From the NCBI GenBank assembly GCA_945897515.1, contig CAMDFO010000036.1:1-44303 (forward strand): a stretch of 44,303 nucleotides of DNA, read 5' to 3'. The translations under genes and the position numbers were made by a program. The stretch is from Rhodoplanes serenus. Its GTDB lineage: Bacteria > Pseudomonadota > Alphaproteobacteria > Rhizobiales > Xanthobacteraceae. Below the pieces are notes generated by a model. It was given only the letters and a program-made list of their open reading frames with translations. It ran no database searches and had not been told where the DNA came from. Numbering within the stretch: the first letter of the stretch is position 1; each line of letters begins with the position of its first letter. This document shows positions 23,731 through 32,199 of this stretch, in pieces.

Positions 23731-24948
23731 ATGGAAGAATTTTACCGCATCAAGCGCCTGCCGCCCTACGTCTTCGAGACGGTGAACCGCGCCAAGGCCG
23801 TGGCCCGCAACGCGGGCGCCGACATCATCGACCTCGGCATGGGCAACCCGGACCTGCCGGCGCCGCCGCACGTGATCGAGAAGCTCAAGGAGACGCTCGG
23901 CAAGCCGCGCACCGACCGCTATTCGGCGTCGAAGGGCATCGCCGGCCTGCGCCGCGCCCAGGCCGCGTACTACGCGCGCCGTTTCGGCGTGAAGCTCAAT
24001 CCCGATACGCAGGTCGTGGCCACGCTCGGTTCCAAGGAAGGCTTCGCCAACGTGGCGCAAGCCATTACCGCGCCCGGCGACGTCGTGCTGGTGCCGGACC
24101 CGAGCTATCCGATCCACGCGTTCGGGTTCCTGATGGCGGGCGGCGTCGTCCGCTCGGTGCCGTCCGATCCGACGCCGGATTTCTTCCCCGCGCTGGAGCG
24201 CGCGATCACGCATTCGATCCCGAAACCGATCGCGGTGGTGGTCTGCTATCCGTCGAATCCGACCGCGTTTGTCGCCGATCTCGATTTCTACAAGGAGTTG
24301 GTGCCGTTCGCGAAGAAGCACGGCATCTTCATCCTGTCCGATCTCGCCTACGCCGAAGTCTATTTCGACGACGTGCCGCCGCCGTCGGTGCTTCAGGTCA
24401 ACGGCGCGAACGACATCACGGTCGAATTTACGTCGATGTCGAAGACGTTCTCGATGGCGGGCTGGCGGATGGGATTCGCCGTCGGCAACGAGCGCATCAT
24501 CGCGGCTTTGGGCCGTGTGAAGTCGTATCTCGACTACGGTGCGTTCACGCCTGTGCAGGTGGCTGCCACTGCGGCGCTGAACGGTCCCGAGGACTGCATC
24601 AAGGAAATGCGGGATACCTACAAGCGTCGGCGCGACGCGCTGGTGGACAGCTTCAGCCGCGCCGGCTGGAACGTTCCGGCGCCGCGCGCCTCGATGTTCG
24701 CCTGGTCGCCGATCCCGGAGCCGTTCCAGTCGCTCGGCAGCGTCGAATTCTCCAAGCTGCTGGTGGAAAAGGCCGAGGTCGCGGTGTCACCCGGGACCGG
24801 TTTCGGCGAGCGCGGCGAAGGTTTCGTGCGCATCGCGCTGGTGGAGAATGAGCAGCGTATCCGCCAGGCGGCCCGCAACATCCGCCGCTTCCTTGAAAGC
24901 GCGCCGGAAACGTTGCACAACGTGGTTCCTCTCGCCACGCGGCGTTGA
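23731..24948 (+). CDS. alaC: Class I/II aminotransferase (AlaC-type)
   Basis: PLP-dependent aminotransferase of 405 residues, closest in pattern to glutamate-pyruvate aminotransferase AlaC and to LL-diaminopimelate aminotransferases. The PLP lysine is Lys238 in SMSKTFSMAGWRMGF; CYPSNPTA near residue 172 and SDLAYAEVYFDD near 203 carry the conserved Asn and Asp/Tyr. MGNPDLPAPPHVIEKL is the usual N-terminal substrate-site block. It is immediately followed by hom, an arrangement seen in related alphaproteobacteria. A role in alanine synthesis or keto-acid balance is likely. No strong Shine-Dalgarno is seen before ATG 23731, but the conserved sequence begins right there. Confidence 0.88.
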   Translation: MEEFYRIKRLPPYVFETVNRAKAVARNAGADIIDLGMGNPDLPAPPHVIEKLKETLGKPRTDRYSASKGIAGLRRAQAAYYARRFGVKLNPDTQVVATLGSKEGFANVAQAITAPGDVVLVPDPSYPIHAFGFLMAGGVVRSVPSDPTPDFFPALERAITHSIPKPIAVVVCYPSNPTAFVADLDFYKELVPFAKKHGIFILSDLAYAEVYFDDVPPPSVLQVNGANDITVEFTSMSKTFSMAGWRMGFAVGNERIIAALGRVKSYLDYGAFTPVQVAATAALNGPEDCIKEMRDTYKRRRDALVDSFSRAGWNVPAPRASMFAWSPIPEPFQSLGSVEFSKLLVEKAEVAVSPGTGFGERGEGFVRIALVENEQRIRQAARNIRRFLESAPETLHNVVPLATRR

Positions 24949-24974
24949 GCCGAACAAAAGATTGCGGACGCTGC

Positions 24975-26291
24975 ATGGTCGCCCCGCTGAAAGTGGGACT
25001 TGCCGGTCTCGGCACGGTCGGAGCCTCGGTGGTGCGCCTGATCGCGCAGCACCGCGCCGAGCTCACTGCGCGCTGCGGCCGTCCGATCGAGGTGGTGGCG
25101 GTGAGCGCGCGTTCGCGCGGCAAGGATCGTGGCATCGACATCCGAAAGCTGCGCTGGGTGGCCGATCCGGTGAAGCTCGCGGCCGATCCCGGCATCGACG
25201 TGTTTGTCGAGCTGATCGGCGGCGACGGCAATCCGGCGCGCAGCGCGGTGACCGCGGCGCTGAAGGCCGGCAAATCGGTGGTCACCGCCAACAAGGCGCT
25301 GCTGGCGCATCACGGCGTGGCGCTGGCGGCGCTCGCTGAGAGGCACGGCGGCGCGCTCAATTTCGAGGCGGCGGTCGGCGGCGCCATCCCGATCGTCAAG
25401 ACGTTGCGCGAGAGCCTCGCCGGCAATCCGATTTCGCGGGTCTATGGCATTCTCAACGGCACCTGCAACTACATGCTGACGCGCATGGAGCGCGAGAAGC
25501 TGTCGTTCGACGAATGCCTGAAAGAAGCGCAGCGGCTCGGCTATGCCGAGGCCGACCCGTCGTTCGACATCGAGGGCCACGACACCGCCCAGAAGCTTGC
25601 GATCCTCGCCAGCCTGACGTTCGGCATCCGCGTCGATCCGGGCTCGATCTACGTCGAGGGCATTACCTCGATCACAACCGCAGATCTGGAGGCCGCAGAC
25701 GAGCTTGGCTATCGCATCAAGCTGCTCGGCGTCGCGGTCAAGACCGACAAGGGCATCGAGCAGCGCGTGCATCCGACCATGGTGCCGAAGGAATCCGCGA
25801 TCGCTCAGGTCATGGGCGTGACCAATGCGGTCACCATCGACGCCGAGGGAATCGCGCCGATCACGCTGGTCGGTCCCGGCGCCGGCGGCGTGGCGACCGC
25901 GTCGGCGGTGATTTCCGACATCGCCGACGTTGCTCGTGGCGTGCGCAGCGCGCCATTCGGCCGGCCGTCGGTGCGGCTGACGGTGAGCAGGAAGGCGCCG
26001 ATGCAGCGCCACGAGGGCGGATACTACATTCGCCTTCTGGCAATGGACCGGCCCGGCACCGCGGCGACCATCGCCAAGCGGCTCGCTGAGCACAACATTT
26101 CGATGGAATCGATCGTGCAGCGCCACCGCGGTCCGCCGGCCGGAGGCGCAGCCAAGGGTGGCGCGCCGGTTCCGGTCATCATTATCACTTATGCGACCAC
26201 CGAAGACGCGGTGCGCAAGGCGCTGGCCGCGGTCAAGCGCGACAAGGTGATTTCAGGCGAGCCGCAATTGATCCGTATCGAAAAAAATTGA
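24975..26291 (+). CDS. hom: Homoserine dehydrogenase
   Basis: Reduces aspartate semialdehyde to homoserine, the branch point to threonine, methionine and isoleucine. 438 residues. The NAD(P)-binding motif GLAGLGTVGAS is at residues 8-18. NFEAAVGGAIPIVKTL and GILNGTCNYMLTRM, followed by FDECLKEAQRLGYAEADPS, form the catalytic domain signature. A C-terminal ACT domain begins near residue 345 (YYIRLLAMDRPGTAATIAK) and should mediate threonine feedback. ATG 24975 is preferred to an in-frame TTG at 24945, since it begins the conserved part. It lies 26 bp after alaC and 47 bp before glpX, so the three are likely one operon. Confidence 0.96.
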   Translation: MVAPLKVGLAGLGTVGASVVRLIAQHRAELTARCGRPIEVVAVSARSRGKDRGIDIRKLRWVADPVKLAADPGIDVFVELIGGDGNPARSAVTAALKAGKSVVTANKALLAHHGVALAALAERHGGALNFEAAVGGAIPIVKTLRESLAGNPISRVYGILNGTCNYMLTRMEREKLSFDECLKEAQRLGYAEADPSFDIEGHDTAQKLAILASLTFGIRVDPGSIYVEGITSITTADLEAADELGYRIKLLGVAVKTDKGIEQRVHPTMVPKESAIAQVMGVTNAVTIDAEGIAPITLVGPGAGGVATASAVISDIADVARGVRSAPFGRPSVRLTVSRKAPMQRHEGGYYIRLLAMDRPGTAATIAKRLAEHNISMESIVQRHRGPPAGGAAKGGAPVPVIIITYATTEDAVRKALAAVKRDKVISGEPQLIRIEKN

Positions 26292-26338
26292 ACAGTGGCC
26301 CCGGGATAGGGACCAAGGGAACACCAAGGGAGCCTGCG

Positions 26339-27334
26339 ATGTCGTCGCCGATCACCGTCCAGCCGAATCTTGTGCTGGAGCGTGTCCTTTCGATTGAGAT
26401 CGTGCGCGTCACCGAGCGCGCCGCGGTTTCGGCGGCGCGGCTGCGCGGGCGCGGCATGGAAAAAGGCTCGGATCAGGCCGCAGTCGATGCCATGCGGCGC
26501 GAGCTCAACAAACTGCCGATCGACGGCACAGTGGTGATCGGCGAGGGCGAGATCGACGAAGCTCCGATGCTGTTTATCGGCGAGAAGGTCGGCACCAAGG
26601 CCGGGCCAAAGGTCGATATCGCTGTCGATCCGCTGGAAGGCACGACGCTGTGCGCCAAGAACATGCCGGGAGCGATCGCAACCATCGCGATGGCTGATGG
26701 CGGTACGCTGCTGCACGCTCCCGATTGCTACATGGACAAGATCGCGATCGGTCCCGGCTATCCGAAGGGCACGGTCGATCTCGACGCCCCGGCCGACGAG
26801 AACATCATCCGGCTCGCCAAGGCCAAGGGCGTGAAGCCCTCCGAGATCACCGCGATCCTGCTCGATCGGCCGCGCCACGCCGACATCATCGCGGCGGTTC
26901 GCAAAACCGGAGCGGCGGTCTCGCTGATCAGCGACGGGGACGTGGCCGGCGTGATCCATTGCGCCGAGCCCAAGACCGGCATCGACATCTATCTCGGCAT
27001 CGGCGGTGCGCCGGAGGGCGTGCTGTCGGCGGCGGCGCTGCGCTGCATTGGCGGCCAGATGCAGACCCGGCTGATCATCGACACCGAAGAGCTGCGCGAG
27101 CGCACGCGGAAGATGGGCATCAAGGACCCGAAGAAGAAATACGAGATCGAGGACATGGTGAGGGGCGACTGCCTGTTCGCCGCGACCGGCGTCACCACCG
27201 GCGCCATGCTGCGTGGCGTCCTGTTCGGCAAGGACATGATCGAAACCGAGACCGTGGTCATGCGCTCGGTCACCGGCACCGTGCGCAGGATCGTCGCCGA
27301 GCACCGGCAGCTTGAGAAATTCCACCTGGATTGA
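26339..27334 (+). CDS. glpX: Class II fructose-1,6-bisphosphatase
   Basis: Gluconeogenic phosphatase of the GlpX type, 331 residues. The metal and phosphate site is DPLEGTTLCA (around residue 98), after VIGEGEIDEAPML. Further family blocks are YMDKIAIGPGYPKGTVDLD and GIGGAPEGVLSAAAL. ATG 26339 has AAGGGA upstream. It continues the alaC-hom operon; the hom-glpX-recJ order is known from related genomes, but here three other genes lie between glpX and recJ. No hairpin terminator is visible directly behind the stop. Confidence 0.96.
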   Translation: MSSPITVQPNLVLERVLSIEIVRVTERAAVSAARLRGRGMEKGSDQAAVDAMRRELNKLPIDGTVVIGEGEIDEAPMLFIGEKVGTKAGPKVDIAVDPLEGTTLCAKNMPGAIATIAMADGGTLLHAPDCYMDKIAIGPGYPKGTVDLDAPADENIIRLAKAKGVKPSEITAILLDRPRHADIIAAVRKTGAAVSLISDGDVAGVIHCAEPKTGIDIYLGIGGAPEGVLSAAALRCIGGQMQTRLIIDTEELRERTRKMGIKDPKKKYEIEDMVRGDCLFAATGVTTGAMLRGVLFGKDMIETETVVMRSVTGTVRRIVAEHRQLEKFHLD

Positions 27335-27468
27335 GTGGGATTGGCCCGCTACCGCACATTGCATAATTTATTAACTATGTTGCGGCCTACTAGCGCGTGA
27401 CGGGAGGTTTGGGGATTCGCAACCTGCATCCCTCTCAGTGAAATATCAGCAATCATTTAGAGGTTCGC

Positions 27469-27678
27469 ATGGTCCTGCATGCGCCAAATGGATGGGTTTT
27501 CGTCATTGCCGCATTTCTGGCGATGATCGGTATCTTGGCGACGTTCCCAACGCCGCTCTCGATTCCCGATCTGGCAGCCGACAACGCGGCCTGGTTCATT
27601 TTCCTCGCCTGGTTCCTGCTGGCGATTGCGACTGTGGTGCGGCCCGTTCCCGAGGCTGAGCCAAGCGCCAAAACTTAG
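27469..27678 (+). CDS. Small membrane protein of unknown function
   Basis: 69 residues with two hydrophobic segments (VFVIAAFLAMIGILATF and AAWFIFLAWFLLAIATVV) joined by a short loop containing PTPLSIPDLAADNA. Such hairpin-like small membrane proteins are common and mostly uncharacterised. ATG 27469 has AGAGG about five bases upstream. It is not recognised as a named family. A good terminator follows, and the 134 bp upstream could hold its own promoter, so it looks monocistronic. Confidence 0.65.
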   Translation: MVLHAPNGWVFVIAAFLAMIGILATFPTPLSIPDLAADNAAWFIFLAWFLLAIATVVRPVPEAEPSAKT

Positions 27679-27716
27679 TAACAGGCTGCGCCGTCCTACT
27701 TGAGGCCAGCTTTGCA

Positions 27717-27750
27717 ATCCGCCATCGAGAGATGGCGGATCGATTTTGTT
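27717..27750 (+). terminator. Rho-independent terminator after the small membrane protein gene
   Basis: A perfect 10-bp stem (27717-27726 with 27731-27740) and GAGA tetraloop are followed by CGATTTTGTTT. It separates the small gene from the MetE-fold gene 50 bp further on. Confidence 0.85.
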
Positions 27751-27799
27751 TGGTCCACCATCGGCGACGAGTCATCACGTCAACGGTGCGGGACAGGAA

Positions 27800-28834
27800 A
27801 TGCGAAACGTCCATCTGGTCGGCAGCGTGCCGGGCGAGAACGCGGCTGACGTGTTCGAGCGCATGAGTGCTGCGCTTTCGCCCCATCTCACGCGCATCCC
27901 CGACGGCGAGACCGGGAAGCGCGCCGACTGGATCACCTGGCTCGAACCGGTGTTCGCCAACAGTCCGGCACTCGAAAAATCCGACGAGCTGTTCCGCCTG
28001 CATGCTGCGGCAACGCCGCGCACTCGCTATCGGCTGAGGCCCGGCGCTTCCGTGAGTGACGTGACGTTCGACAACCTGTTCTACGCCGAGATTGCGGAGC
28101 GCTCATATCGCGATTTCGCGCGGCTCAAGCGGGACGGCAAAATTCCGGCCCATGTCCGCTTCCAGGTCGATCTGGTGCCGGCGCATTCGGTGATCTGGCT
28201 CTATCTGCAGGACGATCTGCACGCGCCGCTCGACCCGGTCTACAACGCCGCGCTCAAGCGCGAAATCGACAAGATTGCAGCCGCGATCGCGCACGATCAA
28301 CTCGCCATCCAGTTCGATGTTGCGTCTGCGGTGTTCGCGCGGCTGGAGCGCAACGACGTCAGCAGCTACGGCCGCAGCAAATCGGAAATGCAGGAGACCT
28401 TCGGCCGCATCCTGGTGGATCTTGCCGAACACGTGCCCGGCGACATCGAACTGCTGTTCCACTTCTGCTACGGCGATTCCAACCACAAGCACGTGGTCGA
28501 GCCGACCGACATGGGCGACATGGTGGACATGGCCAACCGGCTGGCTGAGGGCATCCGGCGGCCGATCCAGTTGATCCACATGCCGGTGCCGCGCGACCGC
28601 TCGGACGATGGCTATTTCGCGCCGCTCAAGCGGCTGAAGCTGCGGCCGGAGACCGAGCTTTGCCTTGGGCTCGTGCATCACACCGACGGCATTACCGGAA
28701 CGCGGCAGCGGCTGGCGGCGGCCGAGCGGCACGTTTCGGAGTTTTCCATTGGCACCGAATGCGGTTTCGGCCGGCGGCGTCCCGAAACCATCCCCGAGTT
28801 GCTGCGCATCCACGCCGAAGCGGCGCGATCATGA
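27800..28834 (+). CDS. Uncharacterised UROD/MetE-like protein with putative zinc site
   Basis: A 344-residue protein not recognised as a named enzyme. It begins MRNVHLVGSVPGENAADVF and looks like a TIM-barrel of the UROD/MetE superfamily. The MetE zinc-site pattern is present: His221-x-Cys223 in LLFHFCYGD and Cys321 in GTECGFGRR near the C-terminus. This suggests a zinc-dependent thiol methyl or acyl transfer, which is inference. ATG 27800 follows GGACAGGAA. The stop overlaps the GNAT start (ATGA at 28831-28834), so the two are translationally coupled. It is a distant relative, not a copy, of the MetE-like gene at 18290. Confidence 0.7.
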   Translation: MRNVHLVGSVPGENAADVFERMSAALSPHLTRIPDGETGKRADWITWLEPVFANSPALEKSDELFRLHAAATPRTRYRLRPGASVSDVTFDNLFYAEIAERSYRDFARLKRDGKIPAHVRFQVDLVPAHSVIWLYLQDDLHAPLDPVYNAALKREIDKIAAAIAHDQLAIQFDVASAVFARLERNDVSSYGRSKSEMQETFGRILVDLAEHVPGDIELLFHFCYGDSNHKHVVEPTDMGDMVDMANRLAEGIRRPIQLIHMPVPRDRSDDGYFAPLKRLKLRPETELCLGLVHHTDGITGTRQRLAAAERHVSEFSIGTECGFGRRRPETIPELLRIHAEAARS

Positions 28835-29280
28835 GCGCCACCACGGTTATCCGGCCGCTGCGCGCCGATGAGCGCGCGGACTGGCAGCCGCTTTGGAAGG
28901 GCTATCTCGATTTTTACAAAACCTCGGTGCCGCCGGAGACCTACGACGTCACCTGGTCGCGCCTGCAGGATCCGGGCGAGCGGATGTTCGTGCTTGGCGC
29001 CACTGTCGGCGGCAAGCTCGTCGGGATCGTGCATTATCTCTACCATCGGTCATGCTGGACCGTGGCCGACTACTGCTACCTGCAGGATTTGTTCGTCGCG
29101 CCGGAGGCGCGCAAGCTCGGACTCGGCCGCGCGCTGATCGAGGCGGTGTACGAGAGGGCGCGTGCCGATGGCGCAAGCCGCGTTCACTGGCTGACGCACG
29201 AGACCAATGCGACGGCGCGGGCGCTCTACGACACGCTGGCGGATCGGCCCGGTTTCATCCAGTACCGCAAATTGTTCTGA
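28831..29280 (+). CDS. GNAT-family N-acetyltransferase
   Basis: 149-residue acetyltransferase of the GNAT superfamily. The acetyl-CoA-binding motif A is DLFVAPEARKLGLGRALIEAVYERA (about residues 86-110), preceded by the VGIVHYLYH strand; the C-terminal WLTHETNATARALYDTL matches motif B. Its ATG overlaps the stop of the preceding gene by four bases, so the acceptor may be related to that enzyme's substrate or product. Substrate cannot be read from the sequence. Longer in-frame starts would lie inside the preceding gene and lack support. Confidence 0.85.
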   Translation: MSATTVIRPLRADERADWQPLWKGYLDFYKTSVPPETYDVTWSRLQDPGERMFVLGATVGGKLVGIVHYLYHRSCWTVADYCYLQDLFVAPEARKLGLGRALIEAVYERARADGASRVHWLTHETNATARALYDTLADRPGFIQYRKLF

Positions 29281-29404
29281 AAACCGCTGTGGTTGGAACC
29301 TTGCGGAGGTAGTTTTGCACCGCCATCCCCGGCACGGCTCGACAGCGCACGCCGCCGACGTGCACACTGTGCAATTCTACTGACATGGATTCGCGGCGAG
29401 CATC

Positions 29405-31237
29405 ATGACGGTCGCTTTGGCACCGGCGATAAAACCATCGACGCGCCTGTTCCTCGGCGTCGAGCGCTCGGTCTGCGGGCGTTCCTGGCGCGACCGGCTC
29501 GACGAGCGCGGCAGCGCACGCGCGCTCGCGATCGCGCAACGCCACGCGGTGCCGGAGTTGCTGGCGCGCATCCTGGCTGGCCGCGGCGTGGAGGTCGACG
29601 GGGTCGAGGCGTTCCTCGATCCGACGGTGAAGCGGCTGATGCCCGATCCGCATGTGGTCACGGCGATGGAGGCCGCGGCGACGCGCATCGCGGACGCCGC
29701 CATGGCGGGAGAGCGCATCGCGATCTTCGGCGACTACGATGTGGACGGCGCGACCTCGTCGGCGCTGCTGTCGCGCTTCCTGCGCGCCGCGGGCGTCGAT
29801 CCGATCGTCTACATTCCCGACCGCATTTTCGAGGGCTATGGCCCCAACGTTGAAGCGATCCGCGGCCTGGCCGAACGTGGCGCAAAGCTGCTCATCACCG
29901 TCGATTGCGGCACCACCAGCATCGAGCCGCTGGCCGAGGCGCGACGGCTCGGCCTCGATGTCGTTGTCCTGGATCATCACCAGGCCGACGAGCGGCTGCC
30001 GGATGCGCTGGTGGTCAATCCCAATAGGCTCGACGATCTCTCGCAGCTCGGCCATCTCGCCGCGGTCGGTGTCGTGTTCATGACGTTGGTTGCAACCAAC
30101 CGGGTGCTGCGTTCGCGTGGCTTCTGGAACGACGTGCGGCCTGCGCCCGATCTGCTGGGCCTGCTCGACATCGTGGCGCTCGGCACGGTTGCCGACGTGG
30201 TGCCGCTGATCGGGCTCAACCGCGCCTTCGTATCGAAGGGGCTGATCGCGATGCGCCGGCGCGACAATCCCGGGCTGACCGCGCTGATGGACGCCGCGCG
30301 GCTTTCGGGACCGCCGGAGCCGTACCACCTCGGTTTTGTGCTCGGTCCGCGCATCAATGCCGGCGGCCGCATCGGCCGGGCTGATCTGGGCGCGAGGCTG
30401 CTGCTGGAGGACGATCCGGCGGAGGCGGGCAGGATCGCGGCCGAACTCGACCGGCTCAACCGCGAGCGGCAGGTCATCGAAACCGGGATGCTGGCGGAGG
30501 CCGAGGCCGAGGCGATGGCCGCGCTCGGGCTGGAGGAAAAGGGCGCGGTCGTGGTGACCGCTGCGGCCAACTGGCATCCGGGCGTGGTCGGGTTGATCGC
30601 GGCGCGGCTGAAGGAGCGGTTCAACCGGCCGGCGTTTGCCATTGCGCTCGAACCCGGCGGCACCGGCACCGGCTCCGGCCGCTCGATCGCCGGCGTCGAT
30701 CTCGGCGTCGCGGTGCGGCGTGCGGTCGCCGAAGGACTTTTGCTCAAAGGCGGCGGCCATGCGATGGCTGCAGGTGTGACGCTGCGGCGCGACGCGCTGC
30801 CGGCATTTCGGGCCTATCTGGAGGAGACGCTCGGTGCGGCGGTCGAGGCCGGGCGGGCCGACCGCTCGCTGCCGATCGACGGCGCGGTGAGCGCGGCCGG
30901 CGCCAACATCGAATTGATGGCGACGATCGCAAAGGCGGGGCCGTTCGGCGCGGGCAATCCGGAGCCGATCGTGGCGCTGCCGTCGCATACCATCGCCTAC
31001 GCCGAAGCGGTCGGCGAGAAGCATATGCGGGTGCGGCTCAAATCGGGCGAGGGCGCGATGCTGAATGCGATTGCGTTCCGCGCCGTCGGCCAGCCGCTCG
31101 GCAACGCGCTGCTGAAGGAACGCGGGCAGGCGGTTCATGTCGCTGGGTGCCTGACGGTTGATCGCTGGAACGGCGCCGAGCGCGTGCAGCTTCGGATCAG
31201 CGATGTGGCGCTGGTTCCGCAGCCCGGCCGGATTTGA
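29405..31237 (+). CDS. recJ: Single-stranded-DNA-specific exonuclease RecJ
   Basis: 5'-3' exonuclease of DNA recombination and mismatch repair, DHH phosphoesterase family, 610 residues. Catalytic motifs: FGDYDVDG (residues 108-115), VDCGTTS, LDHHQAD (the DHH motif), and GTVADVVPL. The DHHA1 domain is marked by GGHAMAAG near residue 450. The C-terminal OB-like region runs to VQLRISDVALVPQ. The gene is about 125 bp past the GNAT gene. The stop codon overlaps a possible TTG start of the following DctP-like gene, and that gene's ATG lies only 24 bp on. Confidence 0.95.
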   Translation: MTVALAPAIKPSTRLFLGVERSVCGRSWRDRLDERGSARALAIAQRHAVPELLARILAGRGVEVDGVEAFLDPTVKRLMPDPHVVTAMEAAATRIADAAMAGERIAIFGDYDVDGATSSALLSRFLRAAGVDPIVYIPDRIFEGYGPNVEAIRGLAERGAKLLITVDCGTTSIEPLAEARRLGLDVVVLDHHQADERLPDALVVNPNRLDDLSQLGHLAAVGVVFMTLVATNRVLRSRGFWNDVRPAPDLLGLLDIVALGTVADVVPLIGLNRAFVSKGLIAMRRRDNPGLTALMDAARLSGPPEPYHLGFVLGPRINAGGRIGRADLGARLLLEDDPAEAGRIAAELDRLNRERQVIETGMLAEAEAEAMAALGLEEKGAVVVTAAANWHPGVVGLIAARLKERFNRPAFAIALEPGGTGTGSGRSIAGVDLGVAVRRAVAEGLLLKGGGHAMAAGVTLRRDALPAFRAYLEETLGAAVEAGRADRSLPIDGAVSAAGANIELMATIAKAGPFGAGNPEPIVALPSHTIAYAEAVGEKHMRVRLKSGEGAMLNAIAFRAVGQPLGNALLKERGQAVHVAGCLTVDRWNGAERVQLRISDVALVPQPGRI

Positions 31238-31260
31238 ACACGCCGATTTCGGGACATTCC

Positions 31261-32199
31261 ATGCCGACCGCCGAATACAAATTCGCGCAGTATCACAATC
31301 AGGCGGCCATCGGCACGCTGCACCGGAATCTGGTCGCGATGTGGGATGCGATCCGCACCGAGACCGGCGGTCGCGTCGAGACCGTCGTCCATGCGGAGAA
31401 CAACGGCATGCCGGGCGGCGACCCCGCAGCGTTGAAGATGATCCTGTCGGGCGAGATCGCGTTTTTCACGCTGATGGGCGGCGCGGTCGGGTCGGTGGCT
31501 CCGGTCGCCGAGGTGCAGCAGGTGCCGTTCGCGTTCCGCACGGCGTCCGATGCGCACAAGGCGATCGACGGACCGCTCGGCCGCTATATCGCCGACGAAA
31601 TGGCGGCGAAGGGCTTGCATCTGTTTCCGTATGGCGGCTTCGACAATGGCATGCGCCAGCTCACCACGCTCGACAAGCCGGTGGCGAGTCCTGCGGATAT
31701 CGCCGGCATGAGAGTTCGCGTGCCGCCGGGGCAGGTGATCTCCGACACCTTCAAGGCATTCGGCGCCGTGCCGGTGACGACGCCGGCGAATGCCATCTAT
31801 CGCGCGCTCCAGGAGCGCACGGTGGATGCACAGGAGAACCCGCTCGGCGTGGTCGAGGCGTTCAAGCTCGACGAACTGGTGAAATACATCAGCCTGACCA
31901 GCCACGTCTGGTCGGGCTTCAATCTGATGGCGCACCGTCCGACCTGGGACCGGCTGCCCGGCGATGTCCAGGCGGCGATCGACCGCAACGTGACGAAATT
32001 CGTGCGGCAGCAGCGCCTCGATCAGGCCGAGCGCAATGCTGGCCTGCGGCTGCGGTTCGCCCAGCAGGGGATCGTTTTCAACGAGGTCGACCAGGCGGCG
32101 TTCCGCGGCAGGCTTGCGGGGCTTTACGCAACGTGGAAAGAAAAGCTCGGCTCAAAGTGCTGGTCGCTGCTGGAAACGGAAGTGGGGAAGCTCGGCTGA
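31261..32199 (+). CDS. DctP-like TRAP solute receptor homolog without signal peptide
   Basis: Homolog of DctP-type TRAP transporter solute-binding proteins: 312 residues with DPAALKMILSGEIAFF, QQVPFAFRT, SPADIAGMRVRVPPGQ, QENPLGVVEAFKL, and the C-terminal helical ending. TRAP receptors are normally periplasmic, yet no signal peptide precedes the mature domain. The ATG at 31261 has GGGACA upstream, and an in-frame TTG at 31234 adds only nine polar residues. No dctQ or dctM is in the window. The next gene starts in its stop codon (TGATG at 32197-32201). Either the export signal was lost or the protein works in the cytoplasm; the second fits its neighbours, which look like cytosolic enzymes. Confidence 0.8.
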   Translation: MPTAEYKFAQYHNQAAIGTLHRNLVAMWDAIRTETGGRVETVVHAENNGMPGGDPAALKMILSGEIAFFTLMGGAVGSVAPVAEVQQVPFAFRTASDAHKAIDGPLGRYIADEMAAKGLHLFPYGGFDNGMRQLTTLDKPVASPADIAGMRVRVPPGQVISDTFKAFGAVPVTTPANAIYRALQERTVDAQENPLGVVEAFKLDELVKYISLTSHVWSGFNLMAHRPTWDRLPGDVQAAIDRNVTKFVRQQRLDQAERNAGLRLRFAQQGIVFNEVDQAAFRGRLAGLYATWKEKLGSKCWSLLETEVGKLG

